Source: Bacteroidota bacterium (lineage in GTDB: Bacteria > Bacteroidota > Bacteroidia > Sphingobacteriales > Sphingobacteriaceae). From it: DNA of 44,049 nucleotides. Position 1 is the stretch's first letter. Each line of letters opens with the position of its first letter. The position numbers were made by a program, and so were the translations under genes. Shown in pieces: positions 1 through 8,091 of the stretch. Location: NCBI GenBank assembly GCA_013286235.1, contig JABDGE010000005.1:27548-71596 (forward strand), read 5' to 3'. The notes under the pieces were generated by a model. That model was not told the origin of the DNA and did not search any database. It saw only the letters and a program-made list of their open reading frames with translations.

Positions 1-129
1 AAAACCATCGAACTTCACCCGATGCAGGGCGTAACAGTTAGCAAAGGCGTTATGCACCGTACCCGCGCGCCTCACAAAACGGTAATGCTAATGGTGGAAA
101 CAGCAACTATTGACCCGATTGGGGATTGA
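1..129 (+). CDS. Cupin-domain protein, C-terminal end (partial)
   Basis: The open frame runs from the first base to TGA at 127-129 and encodes the last 42 residues of a protein whose start lies outside the window. The segment SKGVMHRTRA resembles the second cupin motif (P-x-G-x-x-H), and the ending METATIDPIGD is the kind of tail seen on small single-domain cupins. The gene converges on metK. Because this stretch is part of a perfect 324-bp duplication, this copy may be the real gene end, with the second copy at 327-455 being the dead one. Substrate and role cannot be told from this fragment. Confidence 0.55.
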   Translation, partial: KTIELHPMQGVTVSKGVMHRTRAPHKTVMLMVETATIDPIGD

Positions 130-159
130 TCGTAGTGAATGGTGAATAGTCGGCAGCTA

Positions 160-214
160 CTGCAAACTGCCTGCTGCAAACTGCCTACTCACCACTCACC
201 ACTCACCACTCACG
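160..214. repeat. Heptad word array, copy in first repeat unit
   Basis: In-phase 7-nt words: CTGCAAA, CTGCCTG, CTGCAAA, CTGCCTA, then CTCACCA three times. The array lies between the converging cupin and metK ends. The identical array at 486-540 belongs to the second duplication copy. It is one member of the intergenic heptad family seen across the window. Confidence 0.85.
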
Positions 215-324
215 TTACAGTCCAAACGCTGCCTTCACCTTATCCACGTAATCCAGCTTTTCCCAGGTGAACAGTTCTACTTCCTTTTTAACCACCGTTC
301 CTTCGGGGCTAACAAAGGTTTTTT
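215..324 (-). pseudogene. Truncated 3' fragment of metK
   Basis: This stretch repeats exactly the last 110 bp of metK (541-650), including the TAA stop, but is cut off at 324 by the duplication junction, so it encodes only about 36 C-terminal residues with no start. It is a non-functional by-product of the 324-bp duplication, or does not exist in the genome if the duplication is an assembly error. Confidence 0.85.
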
Positions 325-326
325 AG

Positions 327-455
327 AAAACCATCGAACTTCACCCGATGCAGGGCGTAACAGTTAGCAAAGGCGTTATGCACCGTACCCGCGCGCCTCA
401 CAAAACGGTAATGCTAATGGTGGAAACAGCAACTATTGACCCGATTGGGGATTGA
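327..455 (+). pseudogene. Duplicated 3' fragment of the cupin gene
   Basis: This is an exact copy of bases 1-129. In its reading frame a TAG stop at 324-326 immediately precedes it, so it cannot be read through from upstream, and it lacks the N-terminal cupin half. Confidence 0.8.
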
Positions 456-540
456 TCGTAGTGAATGGTGAATAGTCGGCAGCTACTGCAAACTGCCTGC
501 TGCAAACTGCCTACTCACCACTCACCACTCACCACTCACG

Positions 541-1791
541 TTACAGTCCAAACGCTGCCTTCACCTTATCCACGTAATCCAGCTTTTCCCAGGTGAACAG
601 TTCTACTTCCTTTTTAACCACCGTTCCTTCGGGGCTAACAAAGGTTTTTTCTACCACCTGGCTGGGCTTGCCGAAGTGCCCGTAAGCAGCAGTTTCGCTG
701 TAAATAGGGTTGCGCAGTTTAAAGCGAGTTTCGATGGCGTAAGGCGTCATGTTAAATACTTCCTCAACCTTCGCAGCTATCTCGCCGTCGTGTAAGCCAA
801 CTTTGCCTGTTCCATAGGTGTTTACATAAATGCCCATTGGTTCAGCCACGCCGATAGCGTAGGATACCTGCACCAGCACTTCGTCGCAAACCCCCGCAGC
901 TACCAGGTTTTTGGCGATGTGACGGGTGGCGTAAGCAGCTGAGCGGTCAACTTTCGAGGGGTCTTTACCCGAAAATGCGCCGCCGCCATGGGCACCTTTG
1001 CCACCGTAGGTATCTACAATGATCTTACGGCCGGTTAAGCCGGTGTCGCCGTGCGGGCCGCCGATCACAAACTTGCCGGTGGGGTTAATGTGGTATTTAA
1101 TATCGTCGTTAAACAGATGGGCGTATTTTGGATATTTTGCCTTTACCCGCGGGATCAGTATGTTGATGACATCATCGCTGATCTTTTTCAGCATGGTTTG
1201 CTCTTCGTCAAAGTCGTCATGCTGAGTGGAGATCACGATCGCGTCGATCCGCACCGGAACATTATTGTCATCGTACTCCAATGTTACCTGAGATTTAGCG
1301 TCCGGGCGAAGGTATTTGATCTCCTTTTCCTCGCGGCGTACAACCGCAAGCTCCAGTAAGAGCGCATGGGCAAGGTCGAGTGCAAGCGGCATATAGTTGT
1401 CGGTCTCTACGGTCGCGTAGCCAAACATCATACCCTGGTCACCGGCACCCTGCTCCTCTTTTGCCGCACGCTCAACACCCTGGTTAATATCGGGTGATTG
1501 CTCATGGATAGCCGATAATACAGCGCAGGAATTGCCATCGAACATATATTCGCCCTTGGTGTAGCCAATTTTATTAATCACCTCACGGGCAATTTTCTGC
1601 ACATCAAGATAGGCCTTTGATTTTACTTCGCCAGCTAAAACAACGAGGCCCGTGGTCACCAGTGTTTCGCAGGCAACTTTTGATTCGGGGTCGAATGCTA
1701 AAAACTGGTCAATTAATGCATCTGAAATTTGGTCGGCAACTTTGTCGGGGTGCCCTTCTGAAACGGATTCTGACGTAAATAGATATGACAT
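541..1791 (-). CDS. metK: S-adenosylmethionine synthetase (MetK)
   Basis: It makes S-adenosylmethionine from methionine and ATP in the cytoplasm, supplying methyl groups for methyltransferases such as the RsmE encoded later in the window. The 416-residue product is full length. It shows the N-terminal GHPDKVAD motif (residues 13-20), the GAGDQG hexapeptide (115-120) and the [14 protein letters not shown] phosphate-binding loop (269-282). The ATG is followed directly by the conserved [15 protein letters not shown] start. Its 3' end lies inside the 324-bp direct repeat. I looked for a SAM riboswitch in the 286 bp upstream and saw none. It appears monocistronic and is divergent from the lipid kinase gene. 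Confidence 0.98.
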   Translation of the reverse strand: MSYLFTSESVSEGHPDKVADQISDALIDQFLAFDPESKVACETLVTTGLVVLAGEVKSKAYLDVQKIAREVINKIGYTKGEYMFDGNSCAVLSAIHEQSPDINQGVERAAKEEQGAGDQGMMFGYATVETDNYMPLALDLAHALLLELAVVRREEKEIKYLRPDAKSQVTLEYDDNNVPVRIDAIVISTQHDDFDEEQTMLKKISDDVINILIPRVKAKYPKYAHLFNDDIKYHINPTGKFVIGGPHGDTGLTGRKIIVDTYGGKGAHGGGAFSGKDPSKVDRSAAYATRHIAKNLVAAGVCDEVLVQVSYAIGVAEPMGIYVNTYGTGKVGLHDGEIAAKVEEVFNMTPYAIETRFKLRNPIYSETAAYGHFGKPSQVVEKTFVSPEGTVVKKEVELFTWEKLDYVDKVKAAFGL

Positions 1792-2046
1792 AAATTAAAT
1801 TTTTAAATGAAAAACCTGTTTTTTATAAATAGCGTAATTTGTGCGTTAACTAATTATTCTAAATGTAAGCGAGGGAAGATTTAAAGAATCAAGTAAAAGA
1901 AGTATGGTTTTAGCACTTTTTTACGTGGTTGCAATCCAGCCGTTCTACAATTCCTGTTTTTCAACAGAAAGGACGCGACGGCAATTAAATCAGTCCACTC
2001 TCAGCGGGCAAAAATAAAACAATTTTACAAAAGCCGAAAATAGATT

Positions 2047-2054
2047 TACTTTTG
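2047..2054 (+). promoter_or_regulatory. Bacteroidota -7 box upstream of the lipid kinase
   Basis: TACTTTTG matches TAnnTTTG exactly. A start of transcription near 2058 would give a leader of about 20 nt before the TTG start codon at 2078. The -33 region has only a weak TTTT near 2023. Confidence 0.55.
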
Positions 2055-2077
2055 CCGGCTTAATATAAGTTATTTAG

Positions 2078-2965
2078 TTGAAAGGGAAAGCGTTATTTAT
2101 AATAAACCCGATATCCGGCGGAAAAAAAAAGGACGGCGTTCCCGAACTGATTGAGAAACACCTGGACAAAGCGGTCTTAATACCGGCGATTGTATTTAGT
2201 GATAGCGTTGCACACGCCCGGCAGTTGGCGAAAGAAGCCGTCGGCAAATTCGACGTCGTTGTAGCCGTTGGCGGTGATGGTACGGTTAACGAAGTCGCAT
2301 CGGCTATCGTAAGCACCGAAACTCCGCTTGGCATCATTCCATTTGGATCGGGTAACGGCTTGTCCCGTTTTTTAAAGATTCCAATGGATGCCGAAAAAGC
2401 ATTAAAAAACTTAACTTCCGGCCGGGTGGAATCCATCGACTCGGCAATGATGTGCGGAAAACCATTTTTTAATATGGGGGGGATGGGATTCGACGCCCAC
2501 ATAGCCGAGGTGTTTTCACACAACAAAAAACGGGGCTTCCTCACCTATATAAAATCGTCGTTCGAGGAATTTTCGAAATACAAGCCGCAGATGTATCGCA
2601 TGTTAATTGACGGAAAGACTTTTGACCGGGAGGCCTTTATGCTAAGCTTTGCAAATTCATCTCAGTATGGTAACAACGCTCATATTTCACCGCATGCATC
2701 CGTTCAGGATGGCTTGCTCGATGTTTGTGTTATAAAAAAGTTCCCGATTTGGCGTTTACCCGAAATGGGATTCAGGATGATGCTGGGTATTTCGGATAAG
2801 ACAAATTTCGTCGAAATTATCCGCGGAAAAGAGATAGAGATCAAACGGGAGAAGCCCGGCCCCGTCCACCTTGATGGCGAACCGCAGTTTATGAATACTG
2901 ATATTGTGGTTAAGGTTGTACCCGCATCGCTTAAAGTGATCGTCGGGATGGATTATCCTGGGTAG
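2078..2965 (+). CDS. Diacylglycerol kinase-family lipid kinase
   Basis: This belongs to the DagK/YegS/sphingosine kinase-like family, which phosphorylates lipid substrates such as diacylglycerol with ATP. The 295-residue product has the N-terminal FIINPISGGKK strand-turn, the nucleotide-binding GGDGT (residues 65-69) followed by NEV, and PFGSGNG (88-94). The start is TTG: an in-frame TAG sits directly before it (2075-2077), the next ATG would remove all catalytic motifs, and a good -7 box lies 23 nt upstream. The exact lipid substrate cannot be told. The stop codon is followed at once by a long heptad array. Confidence 0.92.
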   Translation: MKGKALFIINPISGGKKKDGVPELIEKHLDKAVLIPAIVFSDSVAHARQLAKEAVGKFDVVVAVGGDGTVNEVASAIVSTETPLGIIPFGSGNGLSRFLKIPMDAEKALKNLTSGRVESIDSAMMCGKPFFNMGGMGFDAHIAEVFSHNKKRGFLTYIKSSFEEFSKYKPQMYRMLIDGKTFDREAFMLSFANSSQYGNNAHISPHASVQDGLLDVCVIKKFPIWRLPEMGFRMMLGISDKTNFVEIIRGKEIEIKREKPGPVHLDGEPQFMNTDIVVKVVPASLKVIVGMDYPG

Positions 2966-3189
2966 GCAGTTGTGAGTGGGCAGTAGGCAGTAGGCAGTGG
3001 GCAGTGGGCAGTTGTGAGTGGGTAGTGGGCAGTTGTGAGTGGGCAATGGGCAGTTGTGAGTGGGCAATGGGCAGTTGTGAGTGGGCAATGGGCAGTTGTG
3101 AGTGGGTAGTGGGCAGTTGTGAGTGGGTAGTGGGCAGTTGTGAGTGGGCAATGGGCAGTAGTGAGTGGGCTGTGGGCAGTGCGCAGTAG
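2966..3189. repeat. Array of 32 in-phase heptads (21-bp higher-order unit)
   Basis: Starting at the first base after the lipid kinase stop, 32 consecutive 7-nt words stay in phase. Most are GCAGTTG, TGAGTGG, GCAATGG or GCAGTGG, and the middle shows a repeating three-word unit of 21 bp. Open frames across it encode only repeats such as THNCPLP and are not credible genes. A related heptad run on the opposite register (CCACTCA, CCATTCA) lies at 3269-3300, just before the SUI1 gene. Confidence 0.95.
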
Positions 3190-3308
3190 CCAGGGACAGG
3201 GAGGAGTTTTCGACTCAAGATTTTGTAATTGACCTATCAAAAGTAAATGAACGAATATTCACAATTCGCCACTCACTATTCACCACTCACCATTCACCAT
3301 AGAAATAT

Positions 3309-3644
3309 ATGTCGAAAAAGAAATTTACCGGTATAATTTACTCGACGGATCCTCACTTTGAATACAAAGCGGATAGTAATGAGGCAGCTGCAACCCTCCC
3401 CCCTCAGCAGCAAAACCTCAAAATTTATCTCGACCGGAAAGGCGGCGGCAAAATGGTGACGCGCGTAACCGGGTTTATCGGTAGGGAGACCGATCTGGAA
3501 GTCATTGGTAAAACGCTAAAATCAAAATGCGGGGTCGGCGGATCGGTAAAAGAAATGGAAATACTGATCCAGGGCGATTTCAGGGATAAGATACTTACCC
3601 TGCTCACCGCCGTCGGCTATAAGGCAAAAAAGGCGGGGGGATGA
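3309..3644 (+). CDS. SUI1/eIF1-family translation factor (YciH-like)
   Basis: This 111-residue basic protein belongs to the bacterial SUI1 family related to eukaryotic initiation factor eIF1 and E. coli YciH, thought to act in start-site fidelity. The N-terminus ([12 protein letters not shown]) and the C-terminal half are diagnostic: [13 protein letters not shown], then [22 protein letters not shown] and a GYKAKKAGG end. It stands alone between two repeat-bearing gaps. No Shine-Dalgarno site is visible upstream of the ATG. How much it matters for translation in Bacteroidota is not known to me. Confidence 0.93.
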   Translation: MSKKKFTGIIYSTDPHFEYKADSNEAAATLPPQQQNLKIYLDRKGGGKMVTRVTGFIGRETDLEVIGKTLKSKCGVGGSVKEMEILIQGDFRDKILTLLTAVGYKAKKAGG

Positions 3645-4072
3645 CTCCGGTTTGCAGTAGGCAGTTGGCGGTGGCAGTTTGCAGTGGTACAGACGAAGAA
3701 GGAAGCAGTATATCACGTGGGATATCAATTTTTAACGTAAATTTTCTTCAAACCTCTTTACCGCCCGCGGTAGGGAGAGTGAAGGAGCGCAGTCCCGCAC
3801 GTGCGGGAGGTGAGTTAATAGAGCGCGTCAATAACCGCCAGTGCCGCCACAATAAGCCCCATCTCACTTTCCAGCGACAGGGCCAATGCCCTTTCCAGTC
3901 CTGTAAAAAAGTCAACTTAGTGTATTCAATATTTTTATTTTTTAATTATTAAGTATTGATTATCAATTAATTATATAGTGTGTAAAATATACATTATGTA
4001 AAAAATATTTTGTTTTTCTTGTTTCTTAGTGTATAAATTGGGAATTTTGCGGCAACCAATTTTGCTATTTTA
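3645..4072. other. 428-bp intergenic region before pckA
   Basis: It contains a degenerate heptad run (3654-3690: GCAGTAG, GCAGTTG, GCGGTGG and relatives), an inverted repeat ACCGC-CC-GCGGT (3760-3771) and a perfect 16-bp palindrome (3793-3808). The last 130 bp are very A+T rich and probably carry the pckA promoter. A box CAATTTTG (4057-4064) is one base from TAnnTTTG and sits 8 nt before the pckA ATG. No credible gene is seen. Confidence 0.7.
3793..3808. repeat. Perfect 16-bp palindrome
   Basis: TCCCGCACGTGCGGGA is its own reverse complement. It lies in the gap between the SUI1 gene and pckA and is not followed by a T-run, so it is not a standard terminator. It may be a small dispersed palindromic element or a protein-binding site. 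Confidence 0.7.
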
Positions 4073-5677
4073 ATGAGAAACCGTTCTAACCAGGTTCCCG
4101 ATCTAAGTTATATCTCACTTGATCGGGCGGTGCATGTTTTGTACCAATTATCTCCCGCTGAACTTATCGAAGAAGCCTTAAAAAGAAACGAAGGCGTTTT
4201 AACCGACAACGGCGCGCTGGCGGTGGATACAGGTGAATTCACCGGCCGTGCCCCGAAAGATCGCTTCATCGTCGACGATGAGATCGCCCATGATACAGTG
4301 CACTGGGGTAACGTTAACTTAAAATTCGATAGCGCCGCTTTCGACCGGCTTTTACAAAAAGTGACGGGCTATTTGAGCGGGCGCGACATTTTCGTGCGCG
4401 ATGCATGCGCCTGCGCCAACGAAAAATATCACGTTGACATCCGTGTGGTTACCGAAACGGCTTACCAAAACTTGTTTGCTTACCATCTTTTTATTCGCCC
4501 CGAACTGGTTAAAACCAACCCCGAACCGGAATGGACCGTGATAGCCGCGCCAGGCTTTAAAGCCGACCCAGCTGTGGACGGCACCCGCCAGCATAACTTT
4601 TCGATCATCAATTTCAGCAGGAGGATAATCCTGATTGGAGGAACCGGCTACACAGGGGAGATAAAAAAGGGTATTTTTTCCGCTTTGAACTTTATTTTGC
4701 CTACTGAAAAAAATGTACTGCCGATGCACTGCGCAGCCAACACCGGCGCAAAAGGCGATACAGCCCTTTTCTTCGGCCTCTCCGGGACCGGGAAAACTAC
4801 CCTTTCCGCTGATCCGGAGCGCGGGCTGATCGGCGACGACGAGCACGGCTGGAGCGACTATACCATATTTAACTTTGAAGGGGGCTGCTATGCCAAATGC
4901 GTTGATCTGACGCCCGAAAAAGAACCGCAGATATACAACGCCATACGGTTTGGGGCCCTGGTAGAGAACACCAACTTTTTTACGGGTACCCGCAGCGTAA
5001 ACTTTTCTGACATTGCCAAAACCGAAAACACAAGAATTGCCTATCCCCTGTTTAATATTGCGAATGCCGTTTCGCCGTCAATTGGTGCATCGCCAAAAAA
5101 CATCTTTTTTCTTACGGCCGACGCTTTCGGCATATTGCCTCCGATCTCAAAACTGACGCCGGAACAGGCGATATACTATTTTATTTCCGGCTATACCGCA
5201 AAACTTGCAGGTACCGAAGATGGAATAACAGCACCGAAAGCGACATTTTCGGCATGTTTCGGCGAAGCATTTTTACCGTTAAACCCGGTAACTTACGCAA
5301 AGATGCTCGGCAAGAAGATCAAAGACCACGAGGTAAACGTTTGGCTGGTGAACACCGGCTGGTCGGGCGGGGCTTTTGGTAAAGGCAAGCGGATCAGGCT
5401 GAAATATACCCGGGCAATGATAACGGCTGCCTTAACCGGCGAACTCTGCAATGTGAGTTTCACCGAGCACGTGGTTTTCAATCTTCAGATGCCGGTAACC
5501 TGCCCCAACGTGCCCGACCAATTGCTCGATCCTAAAAACACATGGGCAAATGGCGCCGTTTACGATGAAAAAGCCAATCAGCTGGCATTGGCATTTGTTA
5601 AAAACTTTGAGCGTTATACAGATTTTGTCACTGCGGATATTGTAAATGCAGGCCCCAACGTTAGTGTCACAGTTTAG
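4073..5677 (+). CDS. pckA: Phosphoenolpyruvate carboxykinase (ATP)
   Basis: It converts oxaloacetate and ATP to phosphoenolpyruvate, CO2 and ADP, the entry step of gluconeogenesis. The 534-residue length is typical of the ATP-dependent enzyme. Visible motifs are the substrate loop TGEFTGRAPKDRF, the kinase 1a P-loop GLSGTGKTT (about residues 235-243, Lys241), the metal-binding GLIGDDEHGW just after it, and FSACFGEAFLPL in the C-terminal half. Genes on both sides are functionally unrelated and it appears to be transcribed alone. The upstream region is long and A+T rich. Confidence 0.98.
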   Translation: MRNRSNQVPDLSYISLDRAVHVLYQLSPAELIEEALKRNEGVLTDNGALAVDTGEFTGRAPKDRFIVDDEIAHDTVHWGNVNLKFDSAAFDRLLQKVTGYLSGRDIFVRDACACANEKYHVDIRVVTETAYQNLFAYHLFIRPELVKTNPEPEWTVIAAPGFKADPAVDGTRQHNFSIINFSRRIILIGGTGYTGEIKKGIFSALNFILPTEKNVLPMHCAANTGAKGDTALFFGLSGTGKTTLSADPERGLIGDDEHGWSDYTIFNFEGGCYAKCVDLTPEKEPQIYNAIRFGALVENTNFFTGTRSVNFSDIAKTENTRIAYPLFNIANAVSPSIGASPKNIFFLTADAFGILPPISKLTPEQAIYYFISGYTAKLAGTEDGITAPKATFSACFGEAFLPLNPVTYAKMLGKKIKDHEVNVWLVNTGWSGGAFGKGKRIRLKYTRAMITAALTGELCNVSFTEHVVFNLQMPVTCPNVPDQLLDPKNTWANGAVYDEKANQLALAFVKNFERYTDFVTADIVNAGPNVSVTV

Positions 5678-5845
5678 TAACATAATTTTTATAGGCTATT
5701 ACTTGCTATTATTAAAAAAATTAGGTTTTATTGTAAAAAATTGCATCAGTGCAATTCACGATCAACTTTAAACGCTTTAATATCTGCCCTGAATATTAAC
5801 TTCTTAAAGTTTTTACTAAAAAATAATAAAGAGCGACATAAAATG

Positions 5846-5875
5846 TTTGTTTAATTCATTAATATTCTATTTTTG
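5846..5875 (+). promoter_or_regulatory. Bacteroidota promoter of the exbB operon
   Basis: A -33 TTTG (5846-5849) and a -7 TATTTTTG (5868-5875, TAnnTTTG) are separated by 18 bp, close to the Bacteroidota consensus. The predicted transcript would start near 5879, giving a leader of about 58 nt before ATG 5937. This rules out the longer open frame beginning at 5847, which starts inside the promoter. Confidence 0.75.
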
Positions 5876-5936
5876 TTACTCGCTTAATAAATCGCATTTA
5901 ACTAACTTAATATTTATAAAACTAAAAACTAAAGTA

Positions 5937-6770
5937 ATGGCAAACGCACCAACAAAACCAACGACTCCTGTTAAAAAAGAAAGCGCAAGCTCATCAGGCT
6001 TGTTTGCGACGCTCACTATTCCAATCTGTATTGTAGTTGCAATCCTGATTTTCATTTTCATATTAGGCGATCCAAGCCACTTTACGGGAGGCGATACTTC
6101 CGCCGAGCCTACCGATTATTATGGAACAGTGCACAGAGGGGGGACTATCGTACCGTTGATCATGTCGTATCTTTTAATCGTAATTACATTTTCCATAGAA
6201 CGTTTTGTGGTAATAGGCAAAGCTTCGGGAACAGGCAGTGTTGACGTGTTCGTAAGAAAAGTTCAGAGTTTTCTTAACGCCGGTAATATCGACGGAGCCG
6301 TTGCGGAATGCGACAAACAAAAAGGTTCAGTAGCCAATGTGATCAAATCGGGCTTGAAGAAGTACCGCGAAATGGAAAACGAAGTAGGTTTGGATGTCGA
6401 CCAGAAAACGCTGGCTATTCAAAAGGACATCGAAGAAGCAACCGCGCTTGAAATGCCGATGCTGGAGCAAAATCTTACGGTTATTGCAACCCTGGTGTCT
6501 ATCGGTACATTAACCGGTCTGTTAGGTACAGTTGTTGGTATGATCAAGGCCTTCAAAACGCTGGCATCATCCGGCGCGCCAAACACCACCGAGTTGTCTA
6601 CATCTATTTCCGAAGCGCTAATCAACACCGCTTTAGGTATCAGTACCTCTGCGATATCCATCATTATGTACAATGTGTTTACATCAAAAATTGACAAGCT
6701 GACCTACGCAATTGACGAAACTGGTTTCAGCATTGTTCAAACTTTTGCTGCATCGCATAAAAATAAGTAA
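5937..6770 (+). CDS. exbB: ExbB/TolQ/MotA-family proton channel protein
   Basis: It is the inner-membrane channel subunit that, with ExbD, uses the proton motive force to drive TonB and so outer-membrane uptake. I chose ATG 5937 (277 aa, starting MANAPTKPTT) because the upstream extension overlaps the promoter. Residues 21-43 form an extra N-terminal membrane segment, a second lies at about 70-95, and the MotA/TolQ/ExbB core has the paired segments around VIATLVSIGTLTGLLGTVVG and ISTSAISIIMYNVF. It heads a cluster with two exbD genes and tonB. A hairpin follows the stop. Confidence 0.95.
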   Translation: MANAPTKPTTPVKKESASSSGLFATLTIPICIVVAILIFIFILGDPSHFTGGDTSAEPTDYYGTVHRGGTIVPLIMSYLLIVITFSIERFVVIGKASGTGSVDVFVRKVQSFLNAGNIDGAVAECDKQKGSVANVIKSGLKKYREMENEVGLDVDQKTLAIQKDIEEATALEMPMLEQNLTVIATLVSIGTLTGLLGTVVGMIKAFKTLASSGAPNTTELSTSISEALINTALGISTSAISIIMYNVFTSKIDKLTYAIDETGFSIVQTFAASHKNK

Positions 6771-6794
6771 CGGCGCGCTATTGCTTAGTTTTCA

Positions 6795-6835
6795 CCCCGT
6801 TTACTCGTTAACATGGTGTTGACCTGTAAACGGGG
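6795..6835. promoter_or_regulatory. Hairpin between exbB and exbD
   Basis: CCCCGTTTA (6795-6803) pairs perfectly with TAAACGGGG (6827-6835), a 9-bp stem in the 108-bp gap between exbB and the first exbD. It lacks a T-run. It may set the ExbB to ExbD ratio by partial termination or RNA processing, which is an inference. Confidence 0.5.
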
Positions 6836-6878
6836 ATAGTATAATTCACTTATACATTTATTATTAAAATAAACAACT

Positions 6879-7499
6879 ATGCCCAGAGTAAAAGTCGCCA
6901 GGAAGAGCACGGCTATCGACATGACCGCCATGTGCGATGTTGCGTTCCTGTTGCTTACCTTTTTTATATTAACAGCAAAACCAAAAATTGACGACCCCTC
7001 ACATGCCACCGTGCCGCCGTCGACCAATATGGCGCCAGTGGCTGACGCGAACATGATGACGGTTTCGATTGGCGGCGATAAGCTTTTTTTCTCGGTAACA
7101 GAGCAGGATGTACGCGCTGAAGTGCTAAAAGACATGGGGACGGCATACAATGTTCCCTTTACGCCAGAAGAAATCCAAAGGTTTTCGCTGACGCAGGTAT
7201 TCGGGGTGCCAATGAAGAGTATGAAAGCTTTCCTGGACACACCGCCCGATGAGTTGAAAAACTTTGTCCAGACGGGTATTCCGGCAGATACTACCAACAA
7301 CAACGAATTGTTTAACTGGATATATAAATCACGGCAGGCTGAAAAGTTGCTGCACGATAAAGACTTGCAAATGTCGATCAAAGGCGATTCCAAAGAACAG
7401 TACCCGGAGATCAATTTGGTAATATCCTGTTTAGAGAAACAAAAGCTATTCAAGTTTGATTTAATCACCGCGCTGAAAACAGCGCCTAGCAAAAGATAA
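6879..7499 (+). CDS. exbD: ExbD/TolR-family protein (first copy)
   Basis: It is a proton-channel partner of ExbB. The single N-terminal membrane segment contains the essential aspartate in MCDVAFLLLTFF (Asp20), followed by a large periplasmic region. At 206 residues it is longer than classical ExbD (about 140), with an extra periplasmic stretch rich in charged residues. It sits 108 bp after exbB and 4 bp before a second exbD. Two different ExbD proteins per cluster is a known Bacteroidota arrangement; whether they form a mixed dimer cannot be seen from sequence. Confidence 0.93.
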   Translation: MPRVKVARKSTAIDMTAMCDVAFLLLTFFILTAKPKIDDPSHATVPPSTNMAPVADANMMTVSIGGDKLFFSVTEQDVRAEVLKDMGTAYNVPFTPEEIQRFSLTQVFGVPMKSMKAFLDTPPDELKNFVQTGIPADTTNNNELFNWIYKSRQAEKLLHDKDLQMSIKGDSKEQYPEINLVISCLEKQKLFKFDLITALKTAPSKR

Positions 7500-7503
7500 A
7501 AAA

Positions 7504-8043
7504 ATGGCAGAATTAGATACCTCCGGAGGGGGTAAACATAAAGGCGGGAAGATCAGGAGTAAGAAAGCCTCAACACGCGTCGATTTAACGGCCATGGTTG
7601 ACCTTGCTTTCCTGTTGATCACCTTTTTTATGTATACCACTACCCTCAACAAGCCAAAGGCGATGAACCTGGTAATGCCTGATAACTCAGTAAAAACCAG
7701 CCAATTGCCTGTAGCGGCCAGTCGAACGATGACGATAGTGCTCGGAAGCCATGATAAAGTGGAATGGTATATGGGCGAGCCCGGAAAAACCCCGCCAACA
7801 GTAGATGGCTATGGGGCAAGCGGCATACGTAAAGCGTTAATTGACAACGCCAAGGTGGTTGCCGCCACGCATGCAGCACCGGATAACACGATGGAAGTGT
7901 TGATACACCCCAGCGATAAGTCCACCTACAATAACCTGGTTGCCACGCTTGACGAAATGAGCATCACCAACATCCATATCTACGCAATCGTAAAAATATT
8001 GCCTATGGAAGTTGATGATCTTAAAAAGAATGGGATTTATTAA
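7504..8043 (+). CDS. exbD: ExbD/TolR-family protein (second copy)
   Basis: This second ExbD-like protein has 179 residues. A basic Gly/Lys-rich N-terminus leads into the membrane helix TAMVDLAFLLITFFMY with the conserved Asp33, and the rest is periplasmic. It differs enough from the preceding ExbD to be an old duplicate rather than a recent one. It starts 4 nt after the previous stop, so the two are almost certainly cotranscribed. Confidence 0.93.
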   Translation: MAELDTSGGGKHKGGKIRSKKASTRVDLTAMVDLAFLLITFFMYTTTLNKPKAMNLVMPDNSVKTSQLPVAASRTMTIVLGSHDKVEWYMGEPGKTPPTVDGYGASGIRKALIDNAKVVAATHAAPDNTMEVLIHPSDKSTYNNLVATLDEMSITNIHIYAIVKILPMEVDDLKKNGIY

Positions 8044-8091
8044 TAATTTTTAGACATTACATCACCTTAATTAATATTAAAGCCTAAAAAA

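Larger units (their letters stand above)
1..650. repeat. Perfect 324-bp direct tandem repeat (1-324 and 327-650)
   Basis: Bases 1-324 are identical to 327-650, with only AG between the copies. Each copy holds the 3' end of a cupin gene, a heptad word array and the last 110 bp of metK. Only the second copy continues into complete metK. The first copy begins exactly at the first base of the window, so the left boundary is undefined. It is either a very recent tandem duplication or an assembly artefact at a contig end. Confidence 0.95.

Noticed and set aside
1792..2077. SAM riboswitch upstream of metK
   Set aside because: I found none of the recognisable SAM-I or SAM-II core pairings in the minus-strand leader, only A+T-rich sequence.
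2966..3189. CRISPR array
   Set aside because: Units are contiguous 7-nt words without unique spacers of constant length, and no cas genes are present.
2931..3240. Minus- and plus-strand open frames with repeating THNCPLP, AHSQLPI or GSCEWAM peptides
   Set aside because: They are translations of the 21-bp/heptad DNA array in several frames at once; no frame is favoured and no homologue is recognisable.
3641..3952. 103-codon open frame after the SUI1 gene
   Set aside because: It runs through heptads and palindromes, has no recognisable domain and overlaps the SUI1 stop.
5847..5936. N-terminal 30-residue extension of ExbB
   Set aside because: It begins inside a well-formed -33/-7 promoter and is not of ExbB type.
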